DNA of 64,000 nt from Acidobacteriaceae bacterium (GCA_003134815.1 PLCO01000010.1:1-64000), one strand, 5' to 3'; numbered from the stretch's first letter, positions 45,543 through 56,092 are shown. A program made the numbers and translations. The notes: generated from the sequence alone by a model not told the origin.

Positions 45543-48035
45543 ATGCCGCCTGGAAAGCGCTTTGTTTGCATTCACGGACATTTCTACCAGCCGCCGCGCG
45601 AGAACCCGTGGCTGGAGACGGTAGAAATCCAGGACACGGCTGCCCCCTACCACGACTGGAACGAGCGCATCTGCGCGGAATGCTACGCGCCCAACGGCGC
45701 TGCCCGCGTGGTGAACGTGAAAAATCAGATCACGCGGATCGTGAATAACTACGCGCGCATCAGCTTTAACTTCGGCCCGACACTGCTGAGCTGGCTGAAG
45801 GAAAACGCGCCGCGCACCTACCGCATGATCCTGGACGGCGAAGGCCGCAGCCGCGAGCGTTACCACGGGCACAGCTCGGCAATGGCGCAGGGGTACAACC
45901 ACATGATTCTGCCGCTGGCCAATGCGCGCGATCGCCAGACGCAGATCCGCTGGGGCATGGCCGACTACGAAAGCAGCTTTGGCGCTCCGCCTGAGGGCAT
46001 GTGGCTACCGGAGACGGCGGCCGACACGGCCACTCTGGAGGCGCTGGCGACCAACGGCATCAAGTTTACCGTGCTTGCGCCGCACCAATGCAGGCGCATT
46101 CGACCGGTGAAAAGCGAAGGCGGCGAAGCCGAATGGACCGATACGCCGAATGCGACCGTGGACACGACGCGCCCTTATCTTGTGCGCTTCGCCTCGGGCG
46201 CGACGATCGCCATCTTCTTTCACAACGGCCCGGACTCGCGCGCCATTGCCTTTGAAGGGCTGCTTGAATCCGGCGACAACCTTGCAGCTCGGCTGAAAGC
46301 GGGCTTCAAGGATTCGGATCAGCCGCAGCTTGTTCACGTGGCAACCGACGGCGAGTCATACGGTCATCATCACAAGTACGGCGAGATGGCGCTGGCCTAC
46401 GCGTTGCGCCTGCTGGAGCAAGACACGACCGTGAAGCTGACCAACTACGGCAGCTTTCTGGAGCAATTTCCGCCCCAATTCGAGTGCGAGATTGTGGACA
46501 ACACTTCGTGGAGTTGCCAGCACGGCATCGAGCGCTGGCGCTCCAACTGCGGCTGCAACGGCGGCAGGGCGGGCTGGAACCAGGCGTGGCGCGCGCCCTT
46601 GCGTCAGGCTCTTGACGAGCTGCGCGATGCGATCGCTCCCCTTACCGAGCGCGAAGGCGGCAAGCTCTTCAAGGATGTATGGGCGGCGCGCGAGGCTTAT
46701 ATCCATGTAGTGCTGGACCGCAGCACCGATTCCGCCGACCGCTTCTTCAACGCGCATCAGGCGCATACGCTCTCGGAATCCGAGCGCGTTCAGGCTCTCG
46801 AACTAATGGAAATGCAGCGCCACGCTCTGCTGATGTACACCAGTTGCGGCTGGTTCTTCGACGACATTGCGGGCATTGAGACGGTGCAGGTGATCGCCTA
46901 CGCGGCGCGCGTGCTGCAGCTTGCAAAGCTGATGTTCGGCCAACAGGGGGCTGCGCTGGAGCTTGCATTTCTGGGACGCCTGAGTGAAGCCCGGTCCAAC
47001 GCGCCTGAAGAAGGCGACGGCGCGCGCATTTACAAAAAGTCCGTCACCACAATGGAACTGTACCTTGAGCAGGTGGCCGCGCACTACGCCATCAGCTCGA
47101 TCTTCTCCTCGTTTGCCGATGAGACGGAGCTTTTTTGCTATCGCATCCACCGCATCTCGTACGAGATTTTCACTTCCGGGCGCGGCCGCCTGGCGGTGGG
47201 CCGCGTGCATGTGGCCAGCGCCATTACCGGACATGCGCAGAGTTTCTCGTTTGCGGTGCTCCACTTCGGCGACCAGAACATTACCGCCGCCGTGAAAGCC
47301 CACGACGACGCAGGCGCTGCCGCCTTTGAGGCTTTTTCCACTGAAGCCGCCGGCCATGTGCGGCGGGCTGATTTCCCTGAGGTCATTCGCCTCATCGACC
47401 GGTTCTACGGCCACGCCGACTACTCGATCACGTCGCTTTTCCGTGACGAGCAGCGCCGCATCGTCGGGCTCATTCTCACCTCTACTCTGCGCGACATTGA
47501 GAACTCGCTCACCACGATTTACCAGGACCACGCCAGCCTGATCCATTTTCTCTCCCAGGCAGACCTACCCAAGCCGCCCGCGCTCACTCTCGCCGCCGGC
47601 TTCGCCATCAACGCCGGTTTGCGCCGCTTGCTCGAGGGCAACCCCATCGATGTGGCGCAGATGCGCTCTTTGCTCACGATGGCCAAGGCGGATCAGGTTC
47701 CACTGGAGACCGCCGTGCTCTCCTACATTGCCGACCAGCGCATGAAGCGCACCATGGTCGAGTTGCAAATGTCCCCGGGATCGCTGAAGGTGCTTGAGCG
47801 CGCGCTCGCGCTGGCTCGCGCGATTACCGAGCTGCCGTTTGAGTTGAATCTCTGGCAGGCGCAGAACATCTGGCACGAGATTTTGCGCACTCCCAACTAC
47901 GGGCTCGCCGCGCTTGGCGCAGAAGAACGCCTGCGATGGGAGAAGGAATTCAACGAACTCGGCGCCTGCCTCACCATCGATTTCTCGGCCATGCGTGCGG
48001 GCGAAAAAGCAGACGCTCTTGCGGCAGCAGACTAG
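45543..48035 (+). CDS. Glycoside hydrolase family 57 protein with DUF3536
   Basis: 830 residues. The N-terminal GH57 barrel has IHGHFYQPPRENPW, MWLPETAAD (probable nucleophile Glu) and VHVATDGESYGHH (probable acid Asp region). The long C-terminal half corresponds to DUF3536. GH57 enzymes act on alpha-glucans such as glycogen; the activity of this subgroup is not established. No signal peptide, so cytoplasmic. The start MPPGKRF fits the family; no strong ribosome-binding site is seen. The TAG stop lies inside the CTAG that flanks a MITE-like element. Confidence 0.9.
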   Translation: MPPGKRFVCIHGHFYQPPRENPWLETVEIQDTAAPYHDWNERICAECYAPNGAARVVNVKNQITRIVNNYARISFNFGPTLLSWLKENAPRTYRMILDGEGRSRERYHGHSSAMAQGYNHMILPLANARDRQTQIRWGMADYESSFGAPPEGMWLPETAADTATLEALATNGIKFTVLAPHQCRRIRPVKSEGGEAEWTDTPNATVDTTRPYLVRFASGATIAIFFHNGPDSRAIAFEGLLESGDNLAARLKAGFKDSDQPQLVHVATDGESYGHHHKYGEMALAYALRLLEQDTTVKLTNYGSFLEQFPPQFECEIVDNTSWSCQHGIERWRSNCGCNGGRAGWNQAWRAPLRQALDELRDAIAPLTEREGGKLFKDVWAAREAYIHVVLDRSTDSADRFFNAHQAHTLSESERVQALELMEMQRHALLMYTSCGWFFDDIAGIETVQVIAYAARVLQLAKLMFGQQGAALELAFLGRLSEARSNAPEEGDGARIYKKSVTTMELYLEQVAAHYAISSIFSSFADETELFCYRIHRISYEIFTSGRGRLAVGRVHVASAITGHAQSFSFAVLHFGDQNITAAVKAHDDAGAAAFEAFSTEAAGHVRRADFPEVIRLIDRFYGHADYSITSLFRDEQRRIVGLILTSTLRDIENSLTTIYQDHASLIHFLSQADLPKPPALTLAAGFAINAGLRRLLEGNPIDVAQMRSLLTMAKADQVPLETAVLSYIADQRMKRTMVELQMSPGSLKVLERALALARAITELPFELNLWQAQNIWHEILRTPNYGLAALGAEERLRWEKEFNELGACLTIDFSAMRAGEKADALAAAD

Positions 48036-48304
48036 GCCTTGTTAACACAACCTGGGATGAGCAGCGTTGCGAGCGAAAATTCGGTCAGACGAGGCGGAGG
48101 ACGACGGCTGTGACGACCCCACTGCCGAGGACGACAACGAAGTATGACCCAGTTTTCGCCGCAACCCGCAGGGACGGGGCCAGTTTTGTCCATTTCTTCG
48201 TCGCTCGTCGCTTCAGTAACCGGTTACAGTGCGCTCCTTGCTCCTCGAACTGAACAAAACTGGCTCCCGTCGCTGCCATTCCAGGTTGTGTTAACAGGCC
48301 CTAG
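48032..48304. mobile_element. MITE-like element with CTAG target duplication
   Basis: 265 bp (48036-48300) bounded by inverted repeats that match at 18 of 20 positions: GCCTTGTTAACACAACCTGG on the left, and the complement of CCAGGTTGTGTTAACAGGCC on the right, with a perfect 16-bp core. CTAG occurs directly outside both ends, consistent with a 4-bp target duplication as made by some IS5-group transposases. It encodes no transposase, so it would be mobilised in trans. The left CTAG contains the TAG stop of the GH57 gene, so insertion left that gene intact. Confidence 0.85.
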
Positions 48305-48310
48305 AGCCGC

Positions 48311-49537
48311 TCAGGACGGGGTGGGCTCTGGGGGGACCAGCTTTCCATCTTTCAGCGTGAAGCGCTCGCCGCGCCATACGATTGTGTCTGCGGCAGACCC
48401 GGCCACCCACAAGGCCATGGCGACAACATCGCGCAGCGGCAACAGCCATAGATACGGCAGCACTTCGTGATCTGCCAGCACCGCGGCGCCCACGGTCATG
48501 GCCTGCGCAAGCCGCAGGAAGAAGCTCAGAGCAAGCAGCCAGAGGCTCAGCGGGCTCATTCCGCTCGCAAGCACATTTACGAGCGTCCATCCGAAGCCAT
48601 GCGTGACGATCAGGCCCGCATAGCCCCATGGCCGCGCGCAGCGCACCGTCCGCAGCCAGCGTAGTTGATGGTCAAAGAATCCGCGCCAGGCATACGCGGG
48701 TATGGCGGTCTCGACGACCTCCGCGCTCAACTCGATACGATAGCCTGCGTTCGCCACCCGAGCGCCCAGCTCGTAATCGTCGGCCAGGTAATCCACCAGC
48801 GGCAGCAAGCCGCCGATTTTATCCAGCGCCTCGCGGCGTACCGCGAGCGTTGAGCCAAGGCCATAGTGCAGGCCACCTTCGATCATCTTCGAGAGCAAGA
48901 CACCGGGCATGAACTCAGTCGCGATTCCCAGCGCTTCGAGTTGCGAAGGCGGCCGCGAAGGCAGGCCACTGCCGCGTGAAACTGGCCTGTGCGCCTTGCC
49001 GCGATAGAGCGTTGTCACAAGGCCCACCGGTGATTTAGCCGCGTCGCGCGAAGCGGGCGCGAAACAGCACATCACGCGCTCAAGGTAGCGCGGGCTCACC
49101 GTAATGTCGGAATCGTTGATGAGCAGGAAATCGCGGCGCGCGTGCTCGACGAGCTGCGCGAGCGTGCTCACTTTGCCGTTCGTGCCCAGTCTTTGCGGGC
49201 ACTCAATGAGTTGGATCGCACGCTCCGGAAACTCGCCTTGCAGTTGCTTGACGACCGCGGCCGCGGGATCGTCCAGCGACGATACGCCGAAGAGCAGTTC
49301 GAACTCGCCGGCATAATTCTGGCGGCAGTGGCTGCGAAAAGCATCCATCATGCCGGGGTCGAGTCCTTTGAGAGATTTGAGAATGGTCACGGCGGGCGCG
49401 AACGCCGGCTTAGGAGACCGCCGATCGTGGAGAAAGACACGCGCCGCGATGATCGACGCCAGAAAGTAACCCATTCCGGCCACGGCCAGCGCCGTCGTCG
49501 CGAGCTCCACAGCCTGCGCCAGTGCGTGCGGCATCAC
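48311..49537 (-). CDS. Glycosyltransferase family 2/21, HpnI-like
   Basis: 408 residues. An N-terminal membrane helix (about 10-33), a GT-A domain and C-terminal helices (about 300-390) are seen. The D1-D2-D3-(Q/R)xxRW set is present: DSDI in LLINDSDITVSPRY, LADDYELGARV, and HQLRWLRT. This is the pattern of ceramide glucosyltransferase and of HpnI, which adds N-acetylglucosamine to bacteriohopanetetrol. No other hopanoid genes are in the window, so the acceptor is not certain. Either of two consecutive ATG codons can be the start. Confidence 0.82.
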   Translation of the reverse strand: MMPHALAQAVELATTALAVAGMGYFLASIIAARVFLHDRRSPKPAFAPAVTILKSLKGLDPGMMDAFRSHCRQNYAGEFELLFGVSSLDDPAAAVVKQLQGEFPERAIQLIECPQRLGTNGKVSTLAQLVEHARRDFLLINDSDITVSPRYLERVMCCFAPASRDAAKSPVGLVTTLYRGKAHRPVSRGSGLPSRPPSQLEALGIATEFMPGVLLSKMIEGGLHYGLGSTLAVRREALDKIGGLLPLVDYLADDYELGARVANAGYRIELSAEVVETAIPAYAWRGFFDHQLRWLRTVRCARPWGYAGLIVTHGFGWTLVNVLASGMSPLSLWLLALSFFLRLAQAMTVGAAVLADHEVLPYLWLLPLRDVVAMALWVAGSAADTIVWRGERFTLKDGKLVPPEPTPS

Positions 49538-49550
49538 AACGGCTAGATTA

Positions 49551-49702
49551 CAGCCTCTAGCTGCTAGCTTCTAGCTCTTCGTGCGCGCATCAATGGATTC
49601 GGTGTTTTGAAAGGATCGTCGACTCGCGAGCACGGGTTTTCGCACGTAAGGATAAGTGGGAAAGGCCGAAGCTAGTAGCCAAAAGCTAGAAGCTAGAGGC
49701 TG
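49551..49702. repeat. 152-bp element with 12-bp inverted ends and AGCTTCTAGCT units
   Basis: The left end CAGCCTCTAGCT (49551-49562) is matched by its exact complement AGCTAGAGGCTG (49691-49702). Inside both ends the heptamer CTAGCTT/TCTAGCT recurs. It fills the spacer between the glycosyltransferase and the permease genes. It could be a small non-autonomous element or an expanded palindrome. Confidence 0.7.
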
Positions 49703-49704
49703 GT

Positions 49705-50964
<1,260 letters not shown>

Positions 50965-51001
50965 AAGGCAGTTCTCAGTTTTTCCTTGTCATAGAGCTGC
51001 T

Positions 51002-52228
51002 TTACAATTCCGCTCGAAGCGCAGTGATTGGGTCAAGAGCGCTTGCTTTGTGTGCAGGATAGATGCCAAAGAATAATCCGACAGCAGTGGCTACGAAAAG
51101 CGCTACCAGGACGGACCAGAGCGTCACAATCGTGGGGAATGAGATTGCCAATGTAAGCAGCTTGGCCAGCGTAATGCCAAACACTACGCCGATAAGCCCT
51201 CCGAGTGCAGCAAGCAACGCCGATTCGATGAGGAATTGGAGCCGGATGTCGCGGCGGCGGGCTCCCAACGCTTTGCGCACGCCGATTTCACGGGTCCGTT
51301 CGGTCACGGTCACCATCATGATGTTCATGATCACGATGCCGCCGATGACAAGTGTGACCGCAGCGATCGCTATGACGACGGCGCCGAAATTGTCCAAAAT
51401 ACTCACAAGCAGGTTTCCGAACGTCGCGCTGGAATCGATGGAAAATGCATCAGGCGCGCCGGGTGCGAGATGACGCCGCGTGCGCAGGATCGTTCGCAGA
51501 TCGTCGCTTACGGCCTCCATCACTGCGCCGCCACTGCCTGAATCCACGAGAATCTGCAGGCTCTGATTGGAGCCGTAAGCCTCAAGAAAACTCGTCAGGG
51601 GAATGGCCACCCAGTTGTCCATGCTGCGGCCAAACATTTTGCCCTGGCTTTCGCCCACGCCGATCACGGTGTAGGACGCGCCATCGACGCGAATCTCTTT
51701 GCCCAGCGGGTCGCCGGCGCCGAGCACATTGTCCACAATGTCAGAGCCTACGATGGCTACGTGCGCTGAGTGCTGGTCTTCCATCTCGGTAAACGAGCGG
51801 CCCAGCACGATGTTTAGATTCGAAATCGGCGGCATGGTCCATGTCCAGCCGCGAATGTCAGTGTCTGTCGTGGACTGCGATCCGCGCACAACTTTGCCGG
51901 TGCTATCACGCTGCGCGCCGACCGCCGCGCAGGTCTGGCACAGGTCGACAATTGCGCGATAGTCGTCATAGGTTACGTCTTTGCGCTTCTGAAATTCGAC
52001 AAACTCCGCAATGGTCATAAACGTCTGGGGCATCTTACTGACGGTGATGACGGCCGCGCCATAGGTATTGATCTTTGTTGTGACGAATCCCTTGGCTCCG
52101 TTAACGAGCGTGACCACCGTGATTACAGCAGCAACGGCGATGACCATTCCAATCAGCGTAAGAATGGAGCGCATCTTGTTTGCCCAAAGCGATTGCAGCG
52201 CGAGTTTGAAGGCCTCACCGATTGGCAT
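51002..52228 (-). CDS. MacB-type ABC transporter permease (second of pair)
   Basis: 408 residues, same architecture as its neighbour: an N-terminal helix (ILTLIGMVIAVAAVITVVTLV), a periplasmic core and three C-terminal helices with RTREIGVRKALGARRRDI, ending HKASALDPITALRAEL. The two are related but clearly diverged, so they could form a heterodimer. It is the first gene of the pair. The missing ATPase must be encoded elsewhere. Confidence 0.9.
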   Translation of the reverse strand: MPIGEAFKLALQSLWANKMRSILTLIGMVIAVAAVITVVTLVNGAKGFVTTKINTYGAAVITVSKMPQTFMTIAEFVEFQKRKDVTYDDYRAIVDLCQTCAAVGAQRDSTGKVVRGSQSTTDTDIRGWTWTMPPISNLNIVLGRSFTEMEDQHSAHVAIVGSDIVDNVLGAGDPLGKEIRVDGASYTVIGVGESQGKMFGRSMDNWVAIPLTSFLEAYGSNQSLQILVDSGSGGAVMEAVSDDLRTILRTRRHLAPGAPDAFSIDSSATFGNLLVSILDNFGAVVIAIAAVTLVIGGIVIMNIMMVTVTERTREIGVRKALGARRRDIRLQFLIESALLAALGGLIGVVFGITLAKLLTLAISFPTIVTLWSVLVALFVATAVGLFFGIYPAHKASALDPITALRAEL

Positions 52229-52297
52229 GATCTGCTTTCATGATACGCAAGTGGCCGATTCGGGGTTCCGGGCGCAACGAATCAGCGGCCGGTCAGA

Positions 52298-52323
52298 TTC
52301 GCGCCCCGAGTTAGCGCCCCGAG
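52298..52323 (-). repeat. 13-bp tandem duplication spanning the dut stop codon
   Basis: On the coding strand CTCGGGGCGCTAA holds the last codons and stop of dut and is followed at once by CTCGGGGCGCGAA, 12 of 13 bases identical. Confidence 0.9.
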
Positions 52324-52745
52324 CTGCCGAAGCCCTTTTCCGCGCGGATCGAGCCTTGAAGGCTTTCAACTTCCTGAACGAGACCGGTGAGGACAGGGAC
52401 GGGAACCATCTGCGCGATCTTTTCGCCTGCCTGCAAATCGACGGCCGTATCGCCCAGGTTGGTCATTACGACCAGGATCTCGCCGCGGTAGCCCGAGTCG
52501 ATCACGCCGCCGGTGGTGGCAATGCCGCGCGACGCCATCGATGAGCGGTCGCGCACCAGCAGACCCAGTGGAGTGTCGGTTTTCGGATCGCGAGCTTCCA
52601 CGGCAATCCCTGTTCGGACCTTTATCGTGGCGCGGGGCGCCAGCGTGACCCCTTCGAACGCAAACAGGTCATAGCCCAGGTCCTCGCCCGGATGCGCCAC
52701 CACCGGCGCCCGCGCACCTGCTTCTAAAAGCTTTACACGCAACAT
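52311..52745 (-). CDS. dut: Deoxyuridine 5'-triphosphate nucleotidohydrolase
   Basis: 144 residues, normal size for the trimeric enzyme. Motif I is DLGYDLFA, motif II RSSMASRG, motif III GGVIDSGYRGEI and motif V GFGSSGR at the very C-terminus. It hydrolyses dUTP to dUMP and keeps uracil out of DNA. The start MLRVKLL matches the family; upstream sequence has no clear ribosome-binding site. The terminus is tandemly duplicated. Confidence 0.95.
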   Translation of the reverse strand: MLRVKLLEAGARAPVVAHPGEDLGYDLFAFEGVTLAPRATIKVRTGIAVEARDPKTDTPLGLLVRDRSSMASRGIATTGGVIDSGYRGEILVVMTNLGDTAVDLQAGEKIAQMVPVPVLTGLVQEVESLQGSIRAEKGFGSSGR

Positions 52746-53021
52746 GTGTTTGATGTTAGCAGCGTAGACGGATAAGCACTGAAGAAGGCCGAATCCGGAG
52801 CCGATTAGAGGAATGTGGGGGTGCCGGATAACCCTTTCGTCGCATTGAGGCATCAGAACTGTTGCTCTAGACTGGCTGCAAACAAGATTGTTTCAGGCCT
52901 GTTTCGAGACAAGTTTCTCGCGTTTGTTCCAGTTAATCAGGCATTTGCGCGTCATGGCTTCGCAGGGGATGCCAGCCGAAATCGGTAAGGGCATCCAGCT
53001 TTTTGCCCAGGATGGTTAGGG

Positions 53022-53369
53022 ATGAGAATCATTATCTTTGCCGAAAAGTTCGAGAATGACGCCTGGGACGTTTGGGAATACACCTGCAGCCCCAAAGAGG
53101 CTAAGACAATTCTCAATTCCGCAATGATGAGCGCCAGATTCCACGCATCGGACGGGCCACCGAATCATGCGGACCTGCTCGAAACGGCACGCCGCATCTT
53201 CAACATCACGCACGGCACCGTAGCCAGCCCGATGGATGGGGATCTAAAGGTCTATTGCATCTGCGTTGAAGAGATGGTGATCGGAGTCTGCGAGAAGATT
53301 CGCCAATATTCCCAGAGGATCATCGAGGCGCATCAGTTTGCTGAGTTCGGGCTTGGGAAATCCGCCTGA
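53022..53369 (+). CDS. Hypothetical protein, 115 residues
   Basis: Not recognised. It begins MRIIIFAEKFENDAWDVWEY and looks like a small alpha/beta protein without signal or membrane segment; two cysteines (YCICVEE) sit near residue 85. A TTAGGG lies just before the ATG. It is followed by hairpins at 53420 and 53461 and then by rnpB on the other strand. Codon composition looks like the host, so it is probably real. Confidence 0.55.
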   Translation: MRIIIFAEKFENDAWDVWEYTCSPKEAKTILNSAMMSARFHASDGPPNHADLLETARRIFNITHGTVASPMDGDLKVYCICVEEMVIGVCEKIRQYSQRIIEAHQFAEFGLGKSA

Positions 53370-53419
53370 TCGGTTAAGAGACGCACCCAAGAAATTTCAG
53401 ACGACGCCCTAAAATGGTC

Positions 53420-53450
53420 AGCCCCGGCCGGTTTTGCTCCGGTCGGGGCT
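53420..53450. terminator. Hairpin between the hypothetical gene and rnpB
   Basis: AGCCCCGGCCGG (53420-53431) pairs with CCGGTCGGGGCT (53439-53450), one G-U. On the plus strand T-rich GTCGTTTGTT follows; on the minus strand GACCATTTT follows. It may terminate both convergent transcripts. Confidence 0.7.
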
Positions 53451-53460
53451 GTCGTTTGTT

Positions 53461-53491
53461 ATCCCAACGACGAAAAGTACGTCGTCGGGAT
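53461..53491. terminator. Second hairpin at the rnpB 3' side
   Basis: ATCCCAACGACG (53461-53472) pairs with CGTCGTCGGGAT (53480-53491), one G-U. It lies about ten bases past the mature RNase P RNA end and may act in 3' processing or termination. Confidence 0.6.
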
Positions 53492-53499
53492 TGGAGCAT

Positions 53500-53998
53500 T
53501 CGGCAAAAGGACTCGTAAGCCGAATTCTGTTCTACTGCGGTCATTCCTCTAGGCGCCGCGTTACCGCGGACGCTCATCAGCGACCTACCCGGAGGTTTCG
53601 GCAATTGCTTGAGCCGCCTTGCCGCATCGGGCAGATGCGTAACCAGCGCCTGGCTCTCGGCCCCGGTTTCCCTCCCTATTTGGTCTTGCTCCGTGTGGGG
53701 TTTACCCTGCCTCCGGCATTGCTGCCGGAGCGGTGCGCTCTTACCGCACCTTTTCACCCTTACCCCAGCAGGACTGGCCGCGCAGGCGAACCTGTTTGAC
53801 CCTTCCGGAAGCCCTGCAGCCCGAAAGCCGAGGGGTAGCCGAGGCGGTATATTTTCTGTGGCACTAGCCGTCCGCGGGATTTGAAGCCCGCATCCCGGAC
53901 GTTATCCGGCACACTGCCCTGCGGAGTTCGGACTTTCCTCTCCCGGCAACCTCTGCTTGCGCAAGGGCTTCCGGCAGCGACCGCCCGGTCCTCCTGCC
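53500..53998 (-). ncRNA. rnpB: RNase P RNA, bacterial type A, long variant
   Basis: The catalytic RNA that trims tRNA 5' leaders. Coding-strand landmarks: GAGGAAAGTCCGAACTCC (53923-53940, P4 side), AAAAGGTGCGGTAAGAGCGC (around 53725-53760), the tRNA-CCA-binding loop GGGTAAACCCC (around 53697-53707), AGCAAGACCAAATAGGG, and CAGAATTCGGCTTACGAGTC near the 3' end. P1 pairs GCAGGAGGAC (5' end) with GTCCTTTTGC (3' end), ten pairs with two G-U, which fixes both ends near 53997 and 53503. About 495 nt, clearly longer than the usual 330-420. Small open frames across it are not genes. Confidence 0.95.
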
Positions 53999-54127
53999 AG
54001 GATTTAGTGTATCGCGAATGGGCTTTGCATTCAGCATTACGTTGGTTTGCGGAAGCGACATTCGATGCATCTGCTATAAAGATTCCCGGACGATTTATTC
54101 CGCAGACCCCTCGCTTGAAGGATTCCC

Positions 54128-55495
54128 ATGAGATTGACCGCATCGCTCCCTCTCGCCTCCGCACTGATCGCACTTCTATTCATCACCGGCTCGTTTTCTG
54201 GGCGCGCGCAGCAGGCCGCACCCGCTTCGGCTCCGGCTCCGGCTCCGTCTCCGAAGATCGACATGAATCCCGTTTCACCGGGGTCTGCGGGCTTTTCGCC
54301 GGAACGACTCGAACGGCTGCACGCGGCGATTCAGGAAGAGATTGACCAGAAGCATCTGGCCGGCGCTGTCACGCTGCTCGCGCGTCATGGCAAGATCGTG
54401 GACTACCGCACCTACGGAATGCGCGACATGTCCGCCGCCGTGCCGATGACCAAGGACACAATTTTCCGCGACTATTCCATGACCAAGCCCGTGACCGGCG
54501 TGGCGATGATGATCCTTTACGAAGAGGGCAAGTGGCTGCCGTCGGATCCGATCTCGAAATACATCCCCGAATTCGCGCACCTCAAAGTTTTCAACGGCTT
54601 CGACGCCAACGGCAAGATGCTGCTCGCGGACCCGGATCACGCGCCGACGATGCACGAGCTGATGACGCACACTGCCGGCTTCACCTACGGCAACGCCGAC
54701 ACGCCCGTCGACAAGATGGTCCACGACTTGAATCTGGATCATGCGAAGAGTCTTCAGGAGCGGATCGATCTGCTGGCGCAGGCTCCGCTGCTGTATCAGC
54801 CCGGCACGCGCTGGGTTTACAGCCCGTCCATGGACATCCAGGGCTACATCGTCGAGAAACTCTCCGGCCAGTCGCTCCCCGACTTCACGCGCGACCACAT
54901 CTTTGTGCCGCTGGGAATGACGGATGCGGGATTCTTCGTTCCTGCCGACAAGCGCGCCCGATTTGCCGCCGGCTATCACGAGGCCAACGGCGAGCTGGTC
55001 GCCGAAGCTACGACGAACGGCATTCCCGACGACTACGCCACCCAGCCGCCGAATCCTTCGGGCGGCGGCGGCCTGGTTTCAACAGTTGAGGATTACTATC
55101 GCTTCGCGCAGATGCTCTTAAATGGCGGCGAGCTGGGCGACACGCGCGGCGAAACACGTATTCTGGCGCCGGCTACCGTGAGGCTGATGACATCAAACCA
55201 TCTGCCCGCCGCGCTGCTCACCGGGCAATTTGGGATCGGCCAGCACATCATGCGGCCTGGATTCGGCTACGGATACAACTGCGCGGTCGTCTACGATCCG
55301 CCGCTGGCCGATCTTTCCGACGGCAAGGGCACGTTTTTCTGGGACGGCGCCGCGGGCACATGGTTCTGGGCCGACCCGACCAACGACATCGTCTTTGTGG
55401 GAATGATCCAGCGCCGCACAAGCCCGGACAATCACCACCTGCTTTACCGCGTGCACGCGCTTGTGAATCAGGCGCTGGTTGATCCGACGAAGTAG
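54128..55495 (+). CDS. Secreted beta-lactamase-fold serine hydrolase (class C-like)
   Basis: 455 residues. A signal peptide (1-27) and an Ala/Pro linker are followed by the serine hydrolase domain. The SxxK motif is SMTK (S117, K120), the second motif is YSPS (class C enzymes have YxN) and the region HTAGF is the usual substrate-side turn; the third box is probably GAAGTWFW. Such proteins are mostly esterases or D-amino-acid peptidases rather than true beta-lactamases. Ala/Pro repeats in the linker are encoded by GGCTCC units. Confidence 0.86.
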   Translation: MRLTASLPLASALIALLFITGSFSGRAQQAAPASAPAPAPSPKIDMNPVSPGSAGFSPERLERLHAAIQEEIDQKHLAGAVTLLARHGKIVDYRTYGMRDMSAAVPMTKDTIFRDYSMTKPVTGVAMMILYEEGKWLPSDPISKYIPEFAHLKVFNGFDANGKMLLADPDHAPTMHELMTHTAGFTYGNADTPVDKMVHDLNLDHAKSLQERIDLLAQAPLLYQPGTRWVYSPSMDIQGYIVEKLSGQSLPDFTRDHIFVPLGMTDAGFFVPADKRARFAAGYHEANGELVAEATTNGIPDDYATQPPNPSGGGGLVSTVEDYYRFAQMLLNGGELGDTRGETRILAPATVRLMTSNHLPAALLTGQFGIGQHIMRPGFGYGYNCAVVYDPPLADLSDGKGTFFWDGAAGTWFWADPTNDIVFVGMIQRRTSPDNHHLLYRVHALVNQALVDPTK

Positions 55496-55648
55496 AACGG
55501 CCCCGCCTCGCAGAGAGGAAAAACAATTGCATCGCCCATCGGTCTGCCGCCATCCACTTTGTGCGGGGCAATAACTTTCTCCGCGCCGGGCCGAGATCCG
55601 TCCTCACGGTTTCATTCCCTTTTTCATTTCAACACCCAGGAGAAGCTC

Positions 55649-56035
55649 ATGAAAATCGTTTCCCTCATTGCCCGCCTGCTGCTTGGCGCACTCATGGTCT
55701 TTGCCGGCTCCAACCATATCTTCAATTTTCTTCCCACGGCACCCATGCCTTCGGGCGTGGCCGGGGAGTTTCTCGGAGCGATGATTGCTACGGGCTATAT
55801 GTCCATCGTCGGAGCCTGCGAAGTTGCCGCAGGGCTGTTGCTTCTCGTCAACCGATTCGTGCCACTGGCCCTTGCCGTGCTTGGTCCCATCATCGTCAAC
55901 ATATTCATTGTGAGTTTGCTGATGTCGCCTAAAGCGCTGCCTGTGGCGATCCTCGTCGCCATTCTCTGGATACTGGCGGCGTACCGCGTTCGCACGGCAT
56001 TCTTGCCCTTGTTGCAGCAGCGCGTTGCGGAGTAA
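55649..56035 (+). CDS. DoxX-family membrane protein
   Basis: 128 residues with four predicted membrane helices. RLLLGALMVFAGSNHIF at the N-terminus and MIATGYMSIVGACEVAAGLLLL in the middle are typical of DoxX/DoxD-like proteins, often linked to redox or quinone functions, but no activity can be assigned. AGGAG lies seven bases before the ATG. It follows the hydrolase gene by about 150 bp. Confidence 0.8.
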   Translation: MKIVSLIARLLLGALMVFAGSNHIFNFLPTAPMPSGVAGEFLGAMIATGYMSIVGACEVAAGLLLLVNRFVPLALAVLGPIIVNIFIVSLLMSPKALPVAILVAILWILAAYRVRTAFLPLLQQRVAE

Positions 56036-56092
56036 CTCCGGATGCGGCAGTTGGCATTCGTCGTGATTGCGTCGCTACAATCGCTGTAAGGG

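Noticed and set aside
48085..48279. 64-residue minus-strand frame inside the MITE-like element
   Set aside because: No start context and no similarity to transposases or known small proteins; MITEs often contain chance open frames.
53374..54173. Several small open frames over 53.4-54.2 kb
   Set aside because: They lie on the RNase P RNA gene and its flanks; the RNA landmarks explain the sequence.
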